From: an uncultured Clostridia bacterium
GTDB taxonomy: Bacteria > Bacillota > Clostridia > Christensenellales > UBA1242
Length of the DNA stretch: 64,000 bases
Assembly (NCBI GenBank): GCA_944382715.1
Contig: CALWNC010000007.1
Location: 1 to 64,000 of the forward strand
Direction of reading: 5' to 3'
Position 1 is the first letter of the stretch. Each line of letters starts with the position of its first letter. A program made the translations under genes and the position numbers. This document shows positions 7,993 through 17,059 of this stretch, in pieces. A model generated the notes under the pieces. That model saw only the letters and a list, made by a program, of their open reading frames with translations, was not told the origin of the DNA and searched no databases.

Positions 7993-10066
7993 AAACATTA
8001 AAATTTTTTGAATTAAACAAGCCTATATGAATAATTGTATTAAATAATGGTGCAATTGAGATAATTGCAGGAACAATCCAAAATAAATGATTGTAACCAA
8101 GCTGGGTAAAACTATAAAATCCTAATTGTAAATTAACACAATATATAATAAGTAAAAGCTGAATTGTTATAATTATTGAAAAAAACATAAAAAATTTTGA
8201 CGAGTACTTTGCAGGTGCTTTTTTCTGAGGATTAAGTATATACAAAATTAGGTAATAAATAAAATATATTGCAAATGGAATCATTGCATAAATAAATATA
8301 TTTATAGAAAAATCGTGCATCTCAGAAAGAGACGTATTTCTCATAATGATATATGATGCAGAGAGAATAAATGTAAAGAGTAAAAACAAGATTAAACTTT
8401 TTATTAAGTTAAGTTTATTAGTTAAAATATAATTTTTTTGCTCTGGCTTAGTTGCACTCTTGTTGTATTTTTTTAACTTGATTCCTTCTTTTTCAAGTTC
8501 TTGCTTAAGAACTAAAATATCTTTAGCATTTTGATTTGTATTGGAATTTTGCAAAAATTCATCATTAGTTTTAGTATATTCATTTAGATTTTGCAGCTTT
8601 TTCTTATATTCTTCATTTTGATTTGTTGGCGTAAAGTTTGTATAACTCAGTTCGAAAAATTCTTCGGGTTCATCATTATCAAATGAAAATCCAGTAGCAA
8701 ATGTTTGTGAAGAATCACTATATATACTTTCACTTTGAGTATTATTATCTGAATTTTCTTCTTTCGATTTTGATGGTTCTATTTTATAATTTACAAAAAC
8801 ATTTTCATCTGAAATAGCTCTTGTTTCATATAAATTTTCAGTTTTTTCATCAGATTTTGCATTTTTTTGTAAATTTTCATTATTTTCTGTGGTTTGTTTA
8901 TCTTCCACTTGATATTCGCTATCGTCAAATTTGTTTTCGTTTTTTAAAGAAAGGTCATCAAGTTCACTTAGAAGTTTGTCATTAAGTTTTTCAGTATGGA
9001 ATTGTGAGTTGGAAATTTTTTGATTTTCTTGGTCAATGTGAAATTTTTCTGTATTTTCTTCGACATTGATATTAGAAGATTGACTACTTTTTTGAAATTC
9101 TTCTTTTTGAGCATCGTTTTGTGATTCAGCTTCATTTGTGTTTTTAGACTCATCTCTATAATTAAAATTACTCAATTCTTTAACTTTTGAATTAAATTCA
9201 AAAATAGAAGAGTCAACTTCATTTTGATAGGGGAGTGATAGGTTTTCAAATATGTTTTGTTGCACAAATTCATTAGAGTTGTAATTATTATTTTTGTTAG
9301 GTATTTCAGTTTGAGTAGAATTGTTAGTGTGATTAAAATTAACTTGACTTAAATTAGTTTGTTCATTTTGAGTTTCAGATTCTTGTTTATCACCATTTTT
9401 GTTTTCAAAATAAATTAGTTCCTGTTCCTCGTTATTTTCTGGCTGTTCACTTTCGTCATTTATTACACTTTCAATTAGTGATTGATAATCGGATAAAGAC
9501 TGAAAACTTTGTTTAGGAGTAGCTTGATCAAGGAAAGTTTGTTCATCTTGTTCATTTGAATCTTGAACTATAGAAGTTGTATCATCAACAATTTCAGTTG
9601 TTTCATTTGTGGAAATCAAGTTTCCTTGAGATATGTTTTCATCATTATCTTTAATTTGAACATATTGAACAACAGGTTTTCCCTCAATAATTTTTTCATA
9701 GTCATCTTTTTTTACTAATCTATATTGCTCAGAGTCAAAATCTCCAAGAAGGTTATCTATAATAAATTTCGACTTGGACCATTCTTCTTGTTTTGCTTTT
9801 ATCATCTCCTGACCTTTCTCAGTAAGCTTGTAGTAGTGTCTTCTACCACCAATTTCACTGTCAAGCCAGTATGAAGAAATAAGCTCTTGAGTTTCAAGAC
9901 GCTTCAAACAGCTATATAAAGTTGGTTGTTTTAATTCGTAGGTTCCATTACTCTTATTTTCAACTTCGCGAATAATGTCAAGGCCATACATATCACCATC
10001 AACCATTGTTTTCAAAATGATTGTATCAATATTACCACGAATTAAATCGCTATCAATATTTTGCAT
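7991..10066 (-). CDS. PadR-type regulator fused to a disordered linker and membrane domain
   Basis: A 691-residue three-part protein. Residues ~1-95 are a PadR winged helix: ILKTMVDGDMYGLDIIREVE, LKQPTLYSCLKRLETQELISSYW, and GRRHYYKLTEKGQEM. A very long Glu/Asn/Gln/Ser-rich linker follows, to about residue 535. The C-terminus has four hydrophobic segments, beginning LIKSLILFLLFTFILSASYII and ending near IVPAIISIAPLF. PadR proteins are normally soluble dimers of 100-200 residues that repress their own operon, so membrane tethering is unusual. The ATG at 10066 has an AAGGT RBS; a GTG 45 bp upstream is the alternative. A SigA-type promoter lies just upstream. Confidence 0.8.
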   Translation of the reverse strand: MQNIDSDLIRGNIDTIILKTMVDGDMYGLDIIREVENKSNGTYELKQPTLYSCLKRLETQELISSYWLDSEIGGRRHYYKLTEKGQEMIKAKQEEWSKSKFIIDNLLGDFDSEQYRLVKKDDYEKIIEGKPVVQYVQIKDNDENISQGNLISTNETTEIVDDTTSIVQDSNEQDEQTFLDQATPKQSFQSLSDYQSLIESVINDESEQPENNEEQELIYFENKNGDKQESETQNEQTNLSQVNFNHTNNSTQTEIPNKNNNYNSNEFVQQNIFENLSLPYQNEVDSSIFEFNSKVKELSNFNYRDESKNTNEAESQNDAQKEEFQKSSQSSNINVEENTEKFHIDQENQKISNSQFHTEKLNDKLLSELDDLSLKNENKFDDSEYQVEDKQTTENNENLQKNAKSDEKTENLYETRAISDENVFVNYKIEPSKSKEENSDNNTQSESIYSDSSQTFATGFSFDNDEPEEFFELSYTNFTPTNQNEEYKKKLQNLNEYTKTNDEFLQNSNTNQNAKDILVLKQELEKEGIKLKKYNKSATKPEQKNYILTNKLNLIKSLILFLLFTFILSASYIIMRNTSLSEMHDFSINIFIYAMIPFAIYFIYYLILYILNPQKKAPAKYSSKFFMFFSIIITIQLLLIIYCVNLQLGFYSFTQLGYNHLFWIVPAIISIAPLFNTIIHIGLFNSKNFNV

Positions 10067-10115
10067 TTGTTTTACCTTTTTGTAATATTTAAGTGAAAAA
10101 ATTACACTCACTATT

Positions 10116-10144
10116 ATAATAATATTATTCTTAAACTAAGTCAA
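10116..10144 (-). promoter_or_regulatory. SigA-type promoter for the padR-like gene
   Basis: On the minus strand TTGACT (10139-10144), a 17-bp spacer and TATTAT (10116-10121). This gives a ~40-nt leader to the ATG at 10066. Confidence 0.6.
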
Positions 10145-10277
10145 TAATTTAAATTTTTTTTTATTGATTTATAATTACAAATAATCTATTTTTGTTACAT
10201 CAAACTAAAAAATTGTACAAATTATTTTGTTATTATTTTCTTTTTTTGTAATATAATAATTTTAATGGAGGATAACA

Positions 10278-10955
10278 GTGATAACACCAGATTATATAGA
10301 AAGATCAAATAGAAAAACTTTATCGCTTGCAGTTATGAAGGACGGAAATGTAGTGGTGAAAGCGCCACTTAATATGGAGGACTCAGTTATAAAAAGGTTT
10401 GTTTGGGATAAACAGGGTTGGATAAAAGATAAACTGTTTATGATAAACCAAACAAAAAGTAAATTTGAAGACATAATAAATTATAAAAAATTTCTTCTAT
10501 ATGGAAATAGGTACACACTCCTTTTATCAGATGTAAAAAAGATAGAAACAAATGATAACTTTCAGATTGTTTTACCAAAAAAAGTAGAAAGAGAAAAAAT
10601 TTTAAAAACACTAAAATTGTGGTATAAAAAAGTAGCTAAGCAGGTTTTACAAGATAGGCTCGCATTTATAGAAAATAAGATTAAGTTAAAATCAAGCATA
10701 ATGAAAATTACAGATAGTAAAGGTAGGTGGGGAAGTTGTAATTCTAGGGGAGTAGTATGCTTTAATTGGAGAGTAGTAATGCTGTCACCTGCTATAATAG
10801 ATTATGTAATAATACATGAACTTTGTCATTTGGTTGAAATGAATCATAGTAAGCATTTTTGGGAGTTAGTTAATTCATTTTTACCAAACACGCCAAAACT
10901 TAAAGAGGAACTTAGAGAGTATGGATTTTTACTAAACCTATTTAATGAAGAATAA
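10278..10955 (+). CDS. YgjP-like M48-type zinc metallopeptidase (DUF45)
   Basis: A 225-residue protein. It carries the DUF45/YgjP pattern: KGRWGSCNSRGVVCFNWRVVMLSPAIIDYVIIHELCHLVEMNHSKHFW in pieces, with the zinc-binding HELCH and a downstream His in NHSKHFW. Family members are SprT-like metal-dependent proteases or hydrolases of uncertain substrate. No signal peptide is present, so it is cytoplasmic. The start is GTG, supported by a GGAGG RBS at 10267-10271. It is transcribed alone, divergent from the PadR-like gene. Confidence 0.85.
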   Translation: MITPDYIERSNRKTLSLAVMKDGNVVVKAPLNMEDSVIKRFVWDKQGWIKDKLFMINQTKSKFEDIINYKKFLLYGNRYTLLLSDVKKIETNDNFQIVLPKKVEREKILKTLKLWYKKVAKQVLQDRLAFIENKIKLKSSIMKITDSKGRWGSCNSRGVVCFNWRVVMLSPAIIDYVIIHELCHLVEMNHSKHFWELVNSFLPNTPKLKEELREYGFLLNLFNEE

Positions 10956-10958
10956 AAA

Positions 10959-10998
10959 TAAAGTAATGTGGCCTACGGGTTAACATTACTTTTTTATT
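10959..10998 (+). terminator. intrinsic terminator after the YgjP-like gene
   Basis: AAGTAATGT / ACATTACTT with a GC-containing loop and a T run. The rest of the gap to 11262 is very AT-rich; I see no gene in it. Confidence 0.7.
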
Positions 10999-11262
10999 TT
11001 AAATTATGTTAAAAATTAGAAAACTATTAAATTAATAGTATTTTAAAGAAATTTTTACAAAAAAATAAAATAATTGCGTTTTTATAGCAAATATTATAGA
11101 TAATTTTGCAATAAAATTAATATTTTCTGCAAAATATTGCAAAAAAATAAAAAAAAATTTTAGAAAAAATATTTATTTACTTAAAATTATGTTTTAGCAA
11201 AATATAATAAAAATTTTTTAGTATAGTTATTAACAATTATAAAAATGCATTGAGTTTATATT

Positions 11263-11766
11263 TTAATAATTGTCGTATTCAATTCGTCCAGTTAAATCTC
11301 CATATTGTTTGAGAGAAGAAAAATTTTGTTGTCTCATTGCTTCATATGCAATGATTGCAACTGAGTTTGACAAATTCAAACTTCTTGCCTTTTCGTTCAT
11401 TGGAATTCTAATGCACTTTTCATAATTGTGTTTAAGTAAGTTTTCACTAAGACCATAACTTTCTTTTCCAAATACAATAAAGCAGTTATCTTTATATTCG
11501 ACTTCCGTATAAATTTTGTGAGATTTGGTTGAGGCGTAGAAAAAATCTGCACTTGGATTTCCATCTAAAATTTCTTGAAATGAGTCAACAACTTTCACAT
11601 TTGCAAAGTCTTTATAGTCCATTTCAGCGCGTTTAAAGTGTTTGTCATCTAAAATAAAACCGAGAGGTTTAACCATATAAAGTGTTGCTCCTATTGCAGC
11701 ACAAGTCCTAACAATATTCCCTGCATTTTGAGGAATTTCTGGTTCTACTAATACAATATTTATCAT
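11263..11766 (-). CDS. trmL: tRNA (cytidine(34)-2'-O)-methyltransferase TrmL
   Basis: A 167-residue SPOUT methyltransferase that 2'-O-methylates the wobble base of leucine tRNAs. The whole protein matches the TrmL pattern: NIVLVEPEIPQNAGNIVRTCAA at the N-terminus, IVFGKESYGL (motif 2), and IPMNEKARSLNLSNSVAIIAYEA (motif 3, trefoil knot). The length is typical. It has a TTGGAG RBS and no operon partners. Confidence 0.95.
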   Translation of the reverse strand: MINIVLVEPEIPQNAGNIVRTCAAIGATLYMVKPLGFILDDKHFKRAEMDYKDFANVKVVDSFQEILDGNPSADFFYASTKSHKIYTEVEYKDNCFIVFGKESYGLSENLLKHNYEKCIRIPMNEKARSLNLSNSVAIIAYEAMRQQNFSSLKQYGDLTGRIEYDNY

Positions 11767-11998
11767 TTTTTCTCCAAAGATAATTTTATTTTTTAGTTAA
11801 ATTTTTTATAAAATAAAATCTAAAACGAGTTAATTATTGAAAAATATTTTTAATGTCTATGAATTAGGTTATATTTTATATTTGCAAAATTTAACTACAA
11901 TAAGATTATAATAAAAATTATTTCTTGTCAATTTTTAATTTTATGTTTTTGTGCTTAAAATTTTTAGCAAAAATTTTTAATAAACTATTTTTATTTGC

Positions 11999-12027
11999 TT
12001 TGTAAATTTTTTAACTTATTGTATAAT
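11999..12027 (+). promoter_or_regulatory. candidate promoter for the gene at 12125
   Basis: TTTGTA, a 17-bp spacer and a perfect TATAAT (12022-12027). The -35 box is weak. The rest of the 358-bp gap (11767-12124) is AT-rich with no further signal I can support. Confidence 0.35.
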
Positions 12028-12124
12028 TATAACTATAAAAGAGTTTAAGTTACAAAATAAAGATTTATTTTTACTTTGTAACTAAATGTTAAAGTCAATA
12101 GGGTAACTACTACAAAGGAGTTCT

Positions 12125-13999
12125 ATGGATAATTTTTTCAGTAATGCTTTTGATTATAATGCATTTAAAAGAGCTTTAAAGGTAACCGACAAAGAAACTG
12201 TTGTTATCAATATTTTATCAAGTGATAGCAGTCTAAAACAGCCAACACCAACAAAGGCTTCTAATAAACAGCGTAAAAGTATGAGTAGCAAGTTTGAGCC
12301 ATCACCATTTGGTAAATTCTTTAACACCAGACAAAGTGGACCTGTTGATATGAACGACTTTTCTGGCTGGAAAAATAAGAACTATCGTAGGACAGAGGAA
12401 ACCTTTGAAGATACTAGCGACGACGATTCATCACTATTTTCAATATCAAACTTTATGAATGATAAGTCAAGTAACACATTTAATGAACTTGACCAAGCGC
12501 GCTCAGATGTTCAAAAGCCAATTACACAACTTGACAGTAATGACCCAACGCTTCACAAATTTTCTCTTGATGGATATATGCATAAGCTTGAAGAAAGCAT
12601 TCTTGCAAAGGATAAATTTACTCAAAACGATGACTTGCTTGAGCCAATTACATCAGACGAAGAATACTTTAATAAAGATGCAACAAAAGATATAAATAAA
12701 TTTCAAGATGAAAACTTCTATTCAAGCAATGCCGACATTGAAAAGTTTGCCTTTGATGATGGGGTTGTAGGTAATAAATATAGTCTAAATAGTGAGGAAC
12801 TGGATAAAGTTAGAGATAGACTTGATAGGCTTGAAAGGGAAGCAAACAATCTTAAAGCAAAACCAAATGAAAAACTCATTACTGGCGATGACACTTTGAC
12901 CGAGCAAACGGACAGCAAACCAGAAGAGGAAGAAGAAAAAGATGATTTTGAAGATCTTTTACTATCAAAAGAAGATAAACAGCAATCTGAAATTGTTGAT
13001 ACAGAACCAGCAGGTTCAAATCATGGTAAAAAACTCAATGAAGTTGTTATGAATACTGAAAGTGTAAAGACTGGAACAAACACACTTCAAAGACCAATTA
13101 TTATAAGCACAGATGATTTAGACAGCAATGAACCAATTAATATTACTGCAACGACATCAAAACCAGATGACGAAGAAGAAATCAAAAAGAGTGATATTTT
13201 AACCAAAGAAGATTTCCGAGATATGACAAACGAGTTTATGACAAAATTCTCGGAGATTTTGGGAACTTCTCAATCAAAACAGTATGATGATAGTGAAAAT
13301 CCAGATAATTATGAACAGTATGACGACAATGGATATGAATCTTCTGCACCTGTAATAGACTACAATGAAATCTTAGACTATAAAAATAGTCAAGAAGCAA
13401 TGCAAATGAAAATTAATGAACTTGTAGAGAGCAAAAACAGGACAGAAAAAGAAACGGAAGAAAAGCTTAAACAGATTGAAGAAGAAAGGGCAAAAATTGA
13501 TGAAGAATATAGGGCAAAACTTAAGGAAATGGAAGAGTCCTATAGCAAAAAGTACGAAGAGTTTAAGCAAAAAATGTATCTTGATAAGCTAGATAGTGAC
13601 AGAAAGATTAAAGAAAATGAAAGTAAAATTAAGGTTAGAAAGAGTGGTTTTGAAAATGCTAATTTAACTAATAAACAGATTGGTGCAATACTTAAAAAAG
13701 AAATTAAATCAAACTTTAACATTGCAAATCTTGAAATGGAAAAGAAACTTTTGGAGTTTACTTCGCAACTTGAAAAAGAAGAGAATATTAGATTAAAAGA
13801 AGATTTGTCACAAAAGAGCAATCAAAAGCCAAAAGTTATTAGAAAATCACCTGTTGTAGTGGTAAGAGAAAAAGTTCAAACTCCTGCTCCAGTACCAGCT
13901 CCACCACCTGCACCTAAAAAACCAACAAAACCAAGAACTAAGAGAAAATCAAGAAGAAGAATTGATAGCGATATTATTGGTGGAATTAATTTTGACTAG
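12125..13999 (+). CDS. large disordered/coiled-coil protein of unknown function
   Basis: A 624-residue hypothetical protein with no recognised domain. The first ~410 residues are acidic, Ser/Asp/Asn-rich and probably disordered, with a short coiled coil around residues 220-250. Residues ~435-570 form a long charged coiled coil (EKETEEKLKQIEEERAKIDEE and onward). A Pro/Ala hinge (PAPVPAPPPAPKKP) and a very basic end (KPRTKRKSRRR) precede the terminal IIGGINFD. No membrane segment is seen. A GGAG RBS lies 6 bp upstream. The basic tail could contact nucleic acid or membrane, but that is a guess. Confidence 0.75.
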   Translation: MDNFFSNAFDYNAFKRALKVTDKETVVINILSSDSSLKQPTPTKASNKQRKSMSSKFEPSPFGKFFNTRQSGPVDMNDFSGWKNKNYRRTEETFEDTSDDDSSLFSISNFMNDKSSNTFNELDQARSDVQKPITQLDSNDPTLHKFSLDGYMHKLEESILAKDKFTQNDDLLEPITSDEEYFNKDATKDINKFQDENFYSSNADIEKFAFDDGVVGNKYSLNSEELDKVRDRLDRLEREANNLKAKPNEKLITGDDTLTEQTDSKPEEEEEKDDFEDLLLSKEDKQQSEIVDTEPAGSNHGKKLNEVVMNTESVKTGTNTLQRPIIISTDDLDSNEPINITATTSKPDDEEEIKKSDILTKEDFRDMTNEFMTKFSEILGTSQSKQYDDSENPDNYEQYDDNGYESSAPVIDYNEILDYKNSQEAMQMKINELVESKNRTEKETEEKLKQIEEERAKIDEEYRAKLKEMEESYSKKYEEFKQKMYLDKLDSDRKIKENESKIKVRKSGFENANLTNKQIGAILKKEIKSNFNIANLEMEKKLLEFTSQLEKEENIRLKEDLSQKSNQKPKVIRKSPVVVVREKVQTPAPVPAPPPAPKKPTKPRTKRKSRRRIDSDIIGGINFD

Positions 14000-14052
14000 A
14001 CTTGTAAATCAATCTTGGCTTAAATTTTTGAAAAACCAAAATGAAAATATAA

Positions 14053-14084
14053 AAAAATCCATAGCATTTACTATGGATTTTTTT
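14053..14084 (+). terminator. intrinsic terminator after the 12125 gene
   Basis: AAAATCCATAG / CTATGGATTTTTTT. The remainder of 14085-14328 is T-rich with no supportable feature. Confidence 0.8.
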
Positions 14085-14328
14085 ATTGAATATTTTTTTT
14101 GTTATATAAAGAAAGGATTTAGATTATAAGTTATCTTAAACAAATATTTGATTTGTAGTTTAGTTTTAAAAGATTGACTATAATTTATTGTTAAAGACAA
14201 TGTTAAATTCTGGTTTGGATTGTAAATTAATTTTGGTTTGCTCTTTTTGCTCTATTTAATTTGATTTATTGCTTCTATTAAAATTAAATTTTTTTGAGTG
14301 AGTTTTTACTATTTTTAATTTAAATTTA

Positions 14329-15432
14329 TTATTTTTTTACTTTTTTCGCACTTTCTTTTTTGCTTTTTAACTTTTGGTTTTTTAGTTGATTTTTTAGCAA
14401 AATATCCATAATTTTACCTGTTCCGTCAGAAATTTTAGAGTTTTTTATATTATTTTTAATTGAATTTGCGTTTTTTTGTAGGTAGTCAAATGCACTCATA
14501 ACCTGCGAAATAGTCAAATTTTCTTGAGGAATTGAAACGCAAAGTTTTTCATCTTCAAAATACTTTGCATTCTCTATTTGGTCACCCCGTGAAGTGCCTT
14601 TTGGCAGTGGTACAAAAACCGTCAATATCTTGTTTGCCAAAAGTTCAAAACAAGTGTTTGCTCCTGCTCTTGAAAGGGCAAAGTCGCACGCTTTGAAAAC
14701 AGTTTTCATATCGTTTGAAAATTCAATTTGCTTGTAACTATCGCAGTTTATTACTCTTGAATTGTTTTTACCAGTGATGTGATAAACAAAAAATCTTTCT
14801 GTTAGTTTGTCTAGATTGTCAAAAACAAAATCATTAATTACCTTTGCTCCAAGGCTTCCACCAGTCACCAATAGAACGGGTTTTTCTGTATTTATCCCAA
14901 GTTTCATTTTTGCGTCATTTTTTGATAATTTGCTGAGAATTAGTGGCATTCCTGTGCAAATACACTTTTTTCCACCAAGTTTTGCAGTTTTTTCAAAATT
15001 TGTACAAACAACCTTTGCATACATTTTTGTAAGTTTGTTTGCAAGCCCCATTGACAAATCACTCTCGTGACAAACAATAGGAACTCCAAGTTTTTTGCCT
15101 GCTATTGTCACGGGCAACCCAACATAGCCACCCTTTGAAAAAATTATTACTGGCTTGTACTCTTCAATTAGTTTTTTTGACTCCTTTATTCCTTTGCTAA
15201 GCAAAAATGGTATCATTATGTCTTTGGCAAGATTTTTTCGGTCTAGCTTTACTGTTGTGACTGCCTTATATTCATAGTTAGTCTTTTTTGAAATTAACTC
15301 TTTTTCAATTCCGTTGAATGACCCAACATATACAATTTTGTCAAAATATTTTTTTAGCTCATCTTGTAAACTTATGTTTAGTGTGGTGTGCCCAGCTGTC
15401 CCACCACCCGTTAAAAATATGCACTTTGTCAT
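14329..15432 (-). CDS. murG: MurG-like GlcNAc transferase (lipid II synthesis)
   Basis: A 367-residue GT28-family protein. MurG adds GlcNAc to lipid I on the inner membrane face to make lipid II. Visible signatures are GGGTAGHTT (Gly-rich loop; the canonical form is GGTGGH), FSKGGYVGLPV, HESDLSMGLANKL, VTGGSLGA, and LSRAGANTCFELL with DQIENA for UDP-GlcNAc binding. The C-terminus adds a Lys-rich tail (LKNQKLKSKKESAKKVKK) beyond the usual end. It stands alone rather than in the mur/div cluster, as in some Clostridia, so a MurG paralogue cannot be excluded. Confidence 0.87.
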   Translation of the reverse strand: MTKCIFLTGGGTAGHTTLNISLQDELKKYFDKIVYVGSFNGIEKELISKKTNYEYKAVTTVKLDRKNLAKDIMIPFLLSKGIKESKKLIEEYKPVIIFSKGGYVGLPVTIAGKKLGVPIVCHESDLSMGLANKLTKMYAKVVCTNFEKTAKLGGKKCICTGMPLILSKLSKNDAKMKLGINTEKPVLLVTGGSLGAKVINDFVFDNLDKLTERFFVYHITGKNNSRVINCDSYKQIEFSNDMKTVFKACDFALSRAGANTCFELLANKILTVFVPLPKGTSRGDQIENAKYFEDEKLCVSIPQENLTISQVMSAFDYLQKNANSIKNNIKNSKISDGTGKIMDILLKNQLKNQKLKSKKESAKKVKK

Positions 15433-15704
15433 AATTTTAGTTTATGCAATTTTTGATATAAAATTCACATTATTGACAGTTTTTGTTGAGAAATAAAAAT
15501 TAAAGGTAAAAGTAGCAGAAGGGTTTGAAAGACATTAAATCAGAATGGAATTTAAAAATCGCAAACTTTAATTTCAGAATTTAGAATTTTGCTTTAAAGC
15601 TCATATTGGTAAAAAAATTATGGCTATACAGGTGAAAAATTGCAGGGAATATATAAACGCAGAATTGAAGCAGAATTGAAATTGCGTTGTAAGGAGAATA
15701 GATT

Positions 15705-15759
15705 TAGTGTGAAGAACTAAGGCAAGCTATATAGTAGTGCGAAGATCTAAGGCAAGCTA
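15705..15759. repeat. two tandem 25-bp direct repeats, 30-bp period
   Basis: 15705-15729 and 15735-15759 match at 23 of 25 positions (core CTAAGGCAAGCTA). GAATTGAAG also flanks the pair at 15662 and 15762. The region is richer in G than its surroundings. The rest of the 459-bp gap (15433-15891) holds only the promoter listed next. Confidence 0.75.
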
Positions 15760-15812
15760 AGGAATTGAAGAAAGGGTAGCTAAAATTTTTGGGAGAAATT
15801 TTTCAAAACCTA

Positions 15813-15841
15813 TTTACTTATTTTTGTTTTTATTTTATAAT
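15813..15841 (+). promoter_or_regulatory. SigA-type promoter for the gene at 15892
   Basis: TTTACT (15813-15818), a 17-bp spacer and TATAAT (15836-15841). It lies about 50 bp before the ATG. Confidence 0.55.
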
Positions 15842-15891
15842 GAAATTATTAATGAATAAAAATAAAATAAAAAAAAGTTTAGGAGATTTTT

Positions 15892-16461
15892 ATGGCAGAC
15901 GAAAGAATTTATGAACAAAGATTGACAAATGCATGTGCTTCGGCATTAGTGGCTTCAACAAATGCAAAAAAATTTATTAAGGCAGCACAAGATCGCTTAT
16001 CAATTCAGGCGTCAATCAAGGGTAGAATTGCCGAATTGATAGGAATTTCAGCTTCAGATGCAGCTTCTTATATTGATTATTCAACTGGAGAATTTAAGGG
16101 TGGAAAGTATATGCCACACTGCTTGGACTCTCAGCTTCAAAGATTGTTCGCACAGCTTGAACAGGTAACAAAAGAGGCAAACAAATACCCTTATCATACA
16201 ATGAATGAAGCTAGTAGTGATTCTAGTAAAAAACTTGCACAGTTGCAACAGGTTATTAATGAAGTTAAATCAGTTTTTGGAGAAACTAAGGCGAAAGAAA
16301 TCATTGCAAGGGCAAAAGCTAATGCAATAAAAACAACTGGCATTGCATTTGCAGACAACGAGATTGAACTTGAAGACACTTCAAGTGTCATTGATCTTGA
16401 CGAAGGCAAAAAGAGTGCTTTTGCAGGCATTGGCTCAGAAGAACAGGAAATGTCAATGTAA
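15892..16461 (+). CDS. hypothetical helical protein, 189 aa
   Basis: A mostly alpha-helical soluble protein rich in Ala, Lys and Gln; no known family recognised. It has heptad-like stretches around residues 75-150 and an acidic C-terminal third ending GSEEQEMSM. A TTAGGAGA RBS precedes the ATG. A hairpin with a T-rich tail follows, and then two further poorly known genes on the same strand. The alternation of AT-poor codons (ACTTGG, GGCATTGG) is like the neighbouring gene at 17060. Confidence 0.7.
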   Translation: MADERIYEQRLTNACASALVASTNAKKFIKAAQDRLSIQASIKGRIAELIGISASDAASYIDYSTGEFKGGKYMPHCLDSQLQRLFAQLEQVTKEANKYPYHTMNEASSDSSKKLAQLQQVINEVKSVFGETKAKEIIARAKANAIKTTGIAFADNEIELEDTSSVIDLDEGKKSAFAGIGSEEQEMSM

Positions 16462-16472
16462 AAATAAAAATA

Positions 16473-16523
16473 ATATCCATGGAGTAGCAAACAATAATAA
16501 TTTAATTCCATGGATTTTTATTT
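16473..16523 (+). terminator. terminator-like hairpin with a large loop
   Basis: ATCCATGGA / TCCATGGAT with a ~23-nt loop, followed by TTTTTATTTT. It ends 11 bp before the next ATG, so it could also act as a leader structure for that gene. Confidence 0.6.
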
Positions 16524-16534
16524 TGGAATTAATT

Positions 16535-16900
16535 ATGGAAAATATTATAGAAGAATTAGAATTTTTTAAACCAAAACAAAAGGACGGTTATGTAGAAGTC
16601 AAATTGCCAATTATAATTTACATATACAATAGTTGTTTGACATTAAAAATTATACCGACTGATGGAGGATATATAATTTCTGATTTTGGTGATACTTTTG
16701 ACGAATACAATGAATTCACCAAATTTTACTACGACACATTTATTGAAAAGGACAAACACGACCATTACAATATAGGCTTGTATAAAGAAACCATTTTCAA
16801 AAAGTATAAAGACAATTTCAACATTAATGTTGCAATAAATGAATTTGTGAGATTTTTTATAGATCTGGACAATTTTGTTATAGATAATAACTTGACATAA
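16535..16900 (+). CDS. DUF1828-like small protein
   Basis: A 121-residue acidic protein. The central stretch, a hydrophobic strand LPIIIYIYN followed by GGYIISDFGDTFDEYNEF, resembles the DUF1828 pattern (ligand-like strand, then DxG with a following Leu/Tyr helix) found in toxin-antitoxin-associated and phage-linked proteins. The assignment is tentative. The ATG at 16535 is weakly supported by TTGGAATT. A longer reading frame starting at 16343 would overlap the upstream gene in another frame and is unlikely. A terminator follows. Confidence 0.5.
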   Translation: MENIIEELEFFKPKQKDGYVEVKLPIIIYIYNSCLTLKIIPTDGGYIISDFGDTFDEYNEFTKFYYDTFIEKDKHDHYNIGLYKETIFKKYKDNFNINVAINEFVRFFIDLDNFVIDNNLT

Positions 16901-16922
16901 AGTGTGAAAAAATAATTGTTTT

Positions 16923-16949
16923 AAATGATTATTTAAATAGTCATTTTTG
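16923..16949 (+). terminator. terminator-like hairpin
   Basis: AAATGAtTATTT / AAATAgTCATTTTT, a near-perfect stem with a T-run in its 3' arm, between the 16535 gene and the 16999 promoter. Confidence 0.5.
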
Positions 16950-16998
16950 CCATTAAAAAATAGAAACAAATTATATATTAAAATAAAATGTGTTGTTA

Positions 16999-17026
16999 TT
17001 GACTTTTTTTGTGATTGTGGTATAAT
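16999..17026 (+). promoter_or_regulatory. SigA-type promoter with extended -10 for the metallopeptidase gene
   Basis: TTGACT (16999-17004), a 16-bp spacer, and TGG directly before TATAAT (17021-17026). The ATG is 34 bp downstream with an AAGGGG RBS. Confidence 0.75.
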
Positions 17027-17059
17027 TAATTTAAAATAAAATTATTACAAGGGGTTTAT

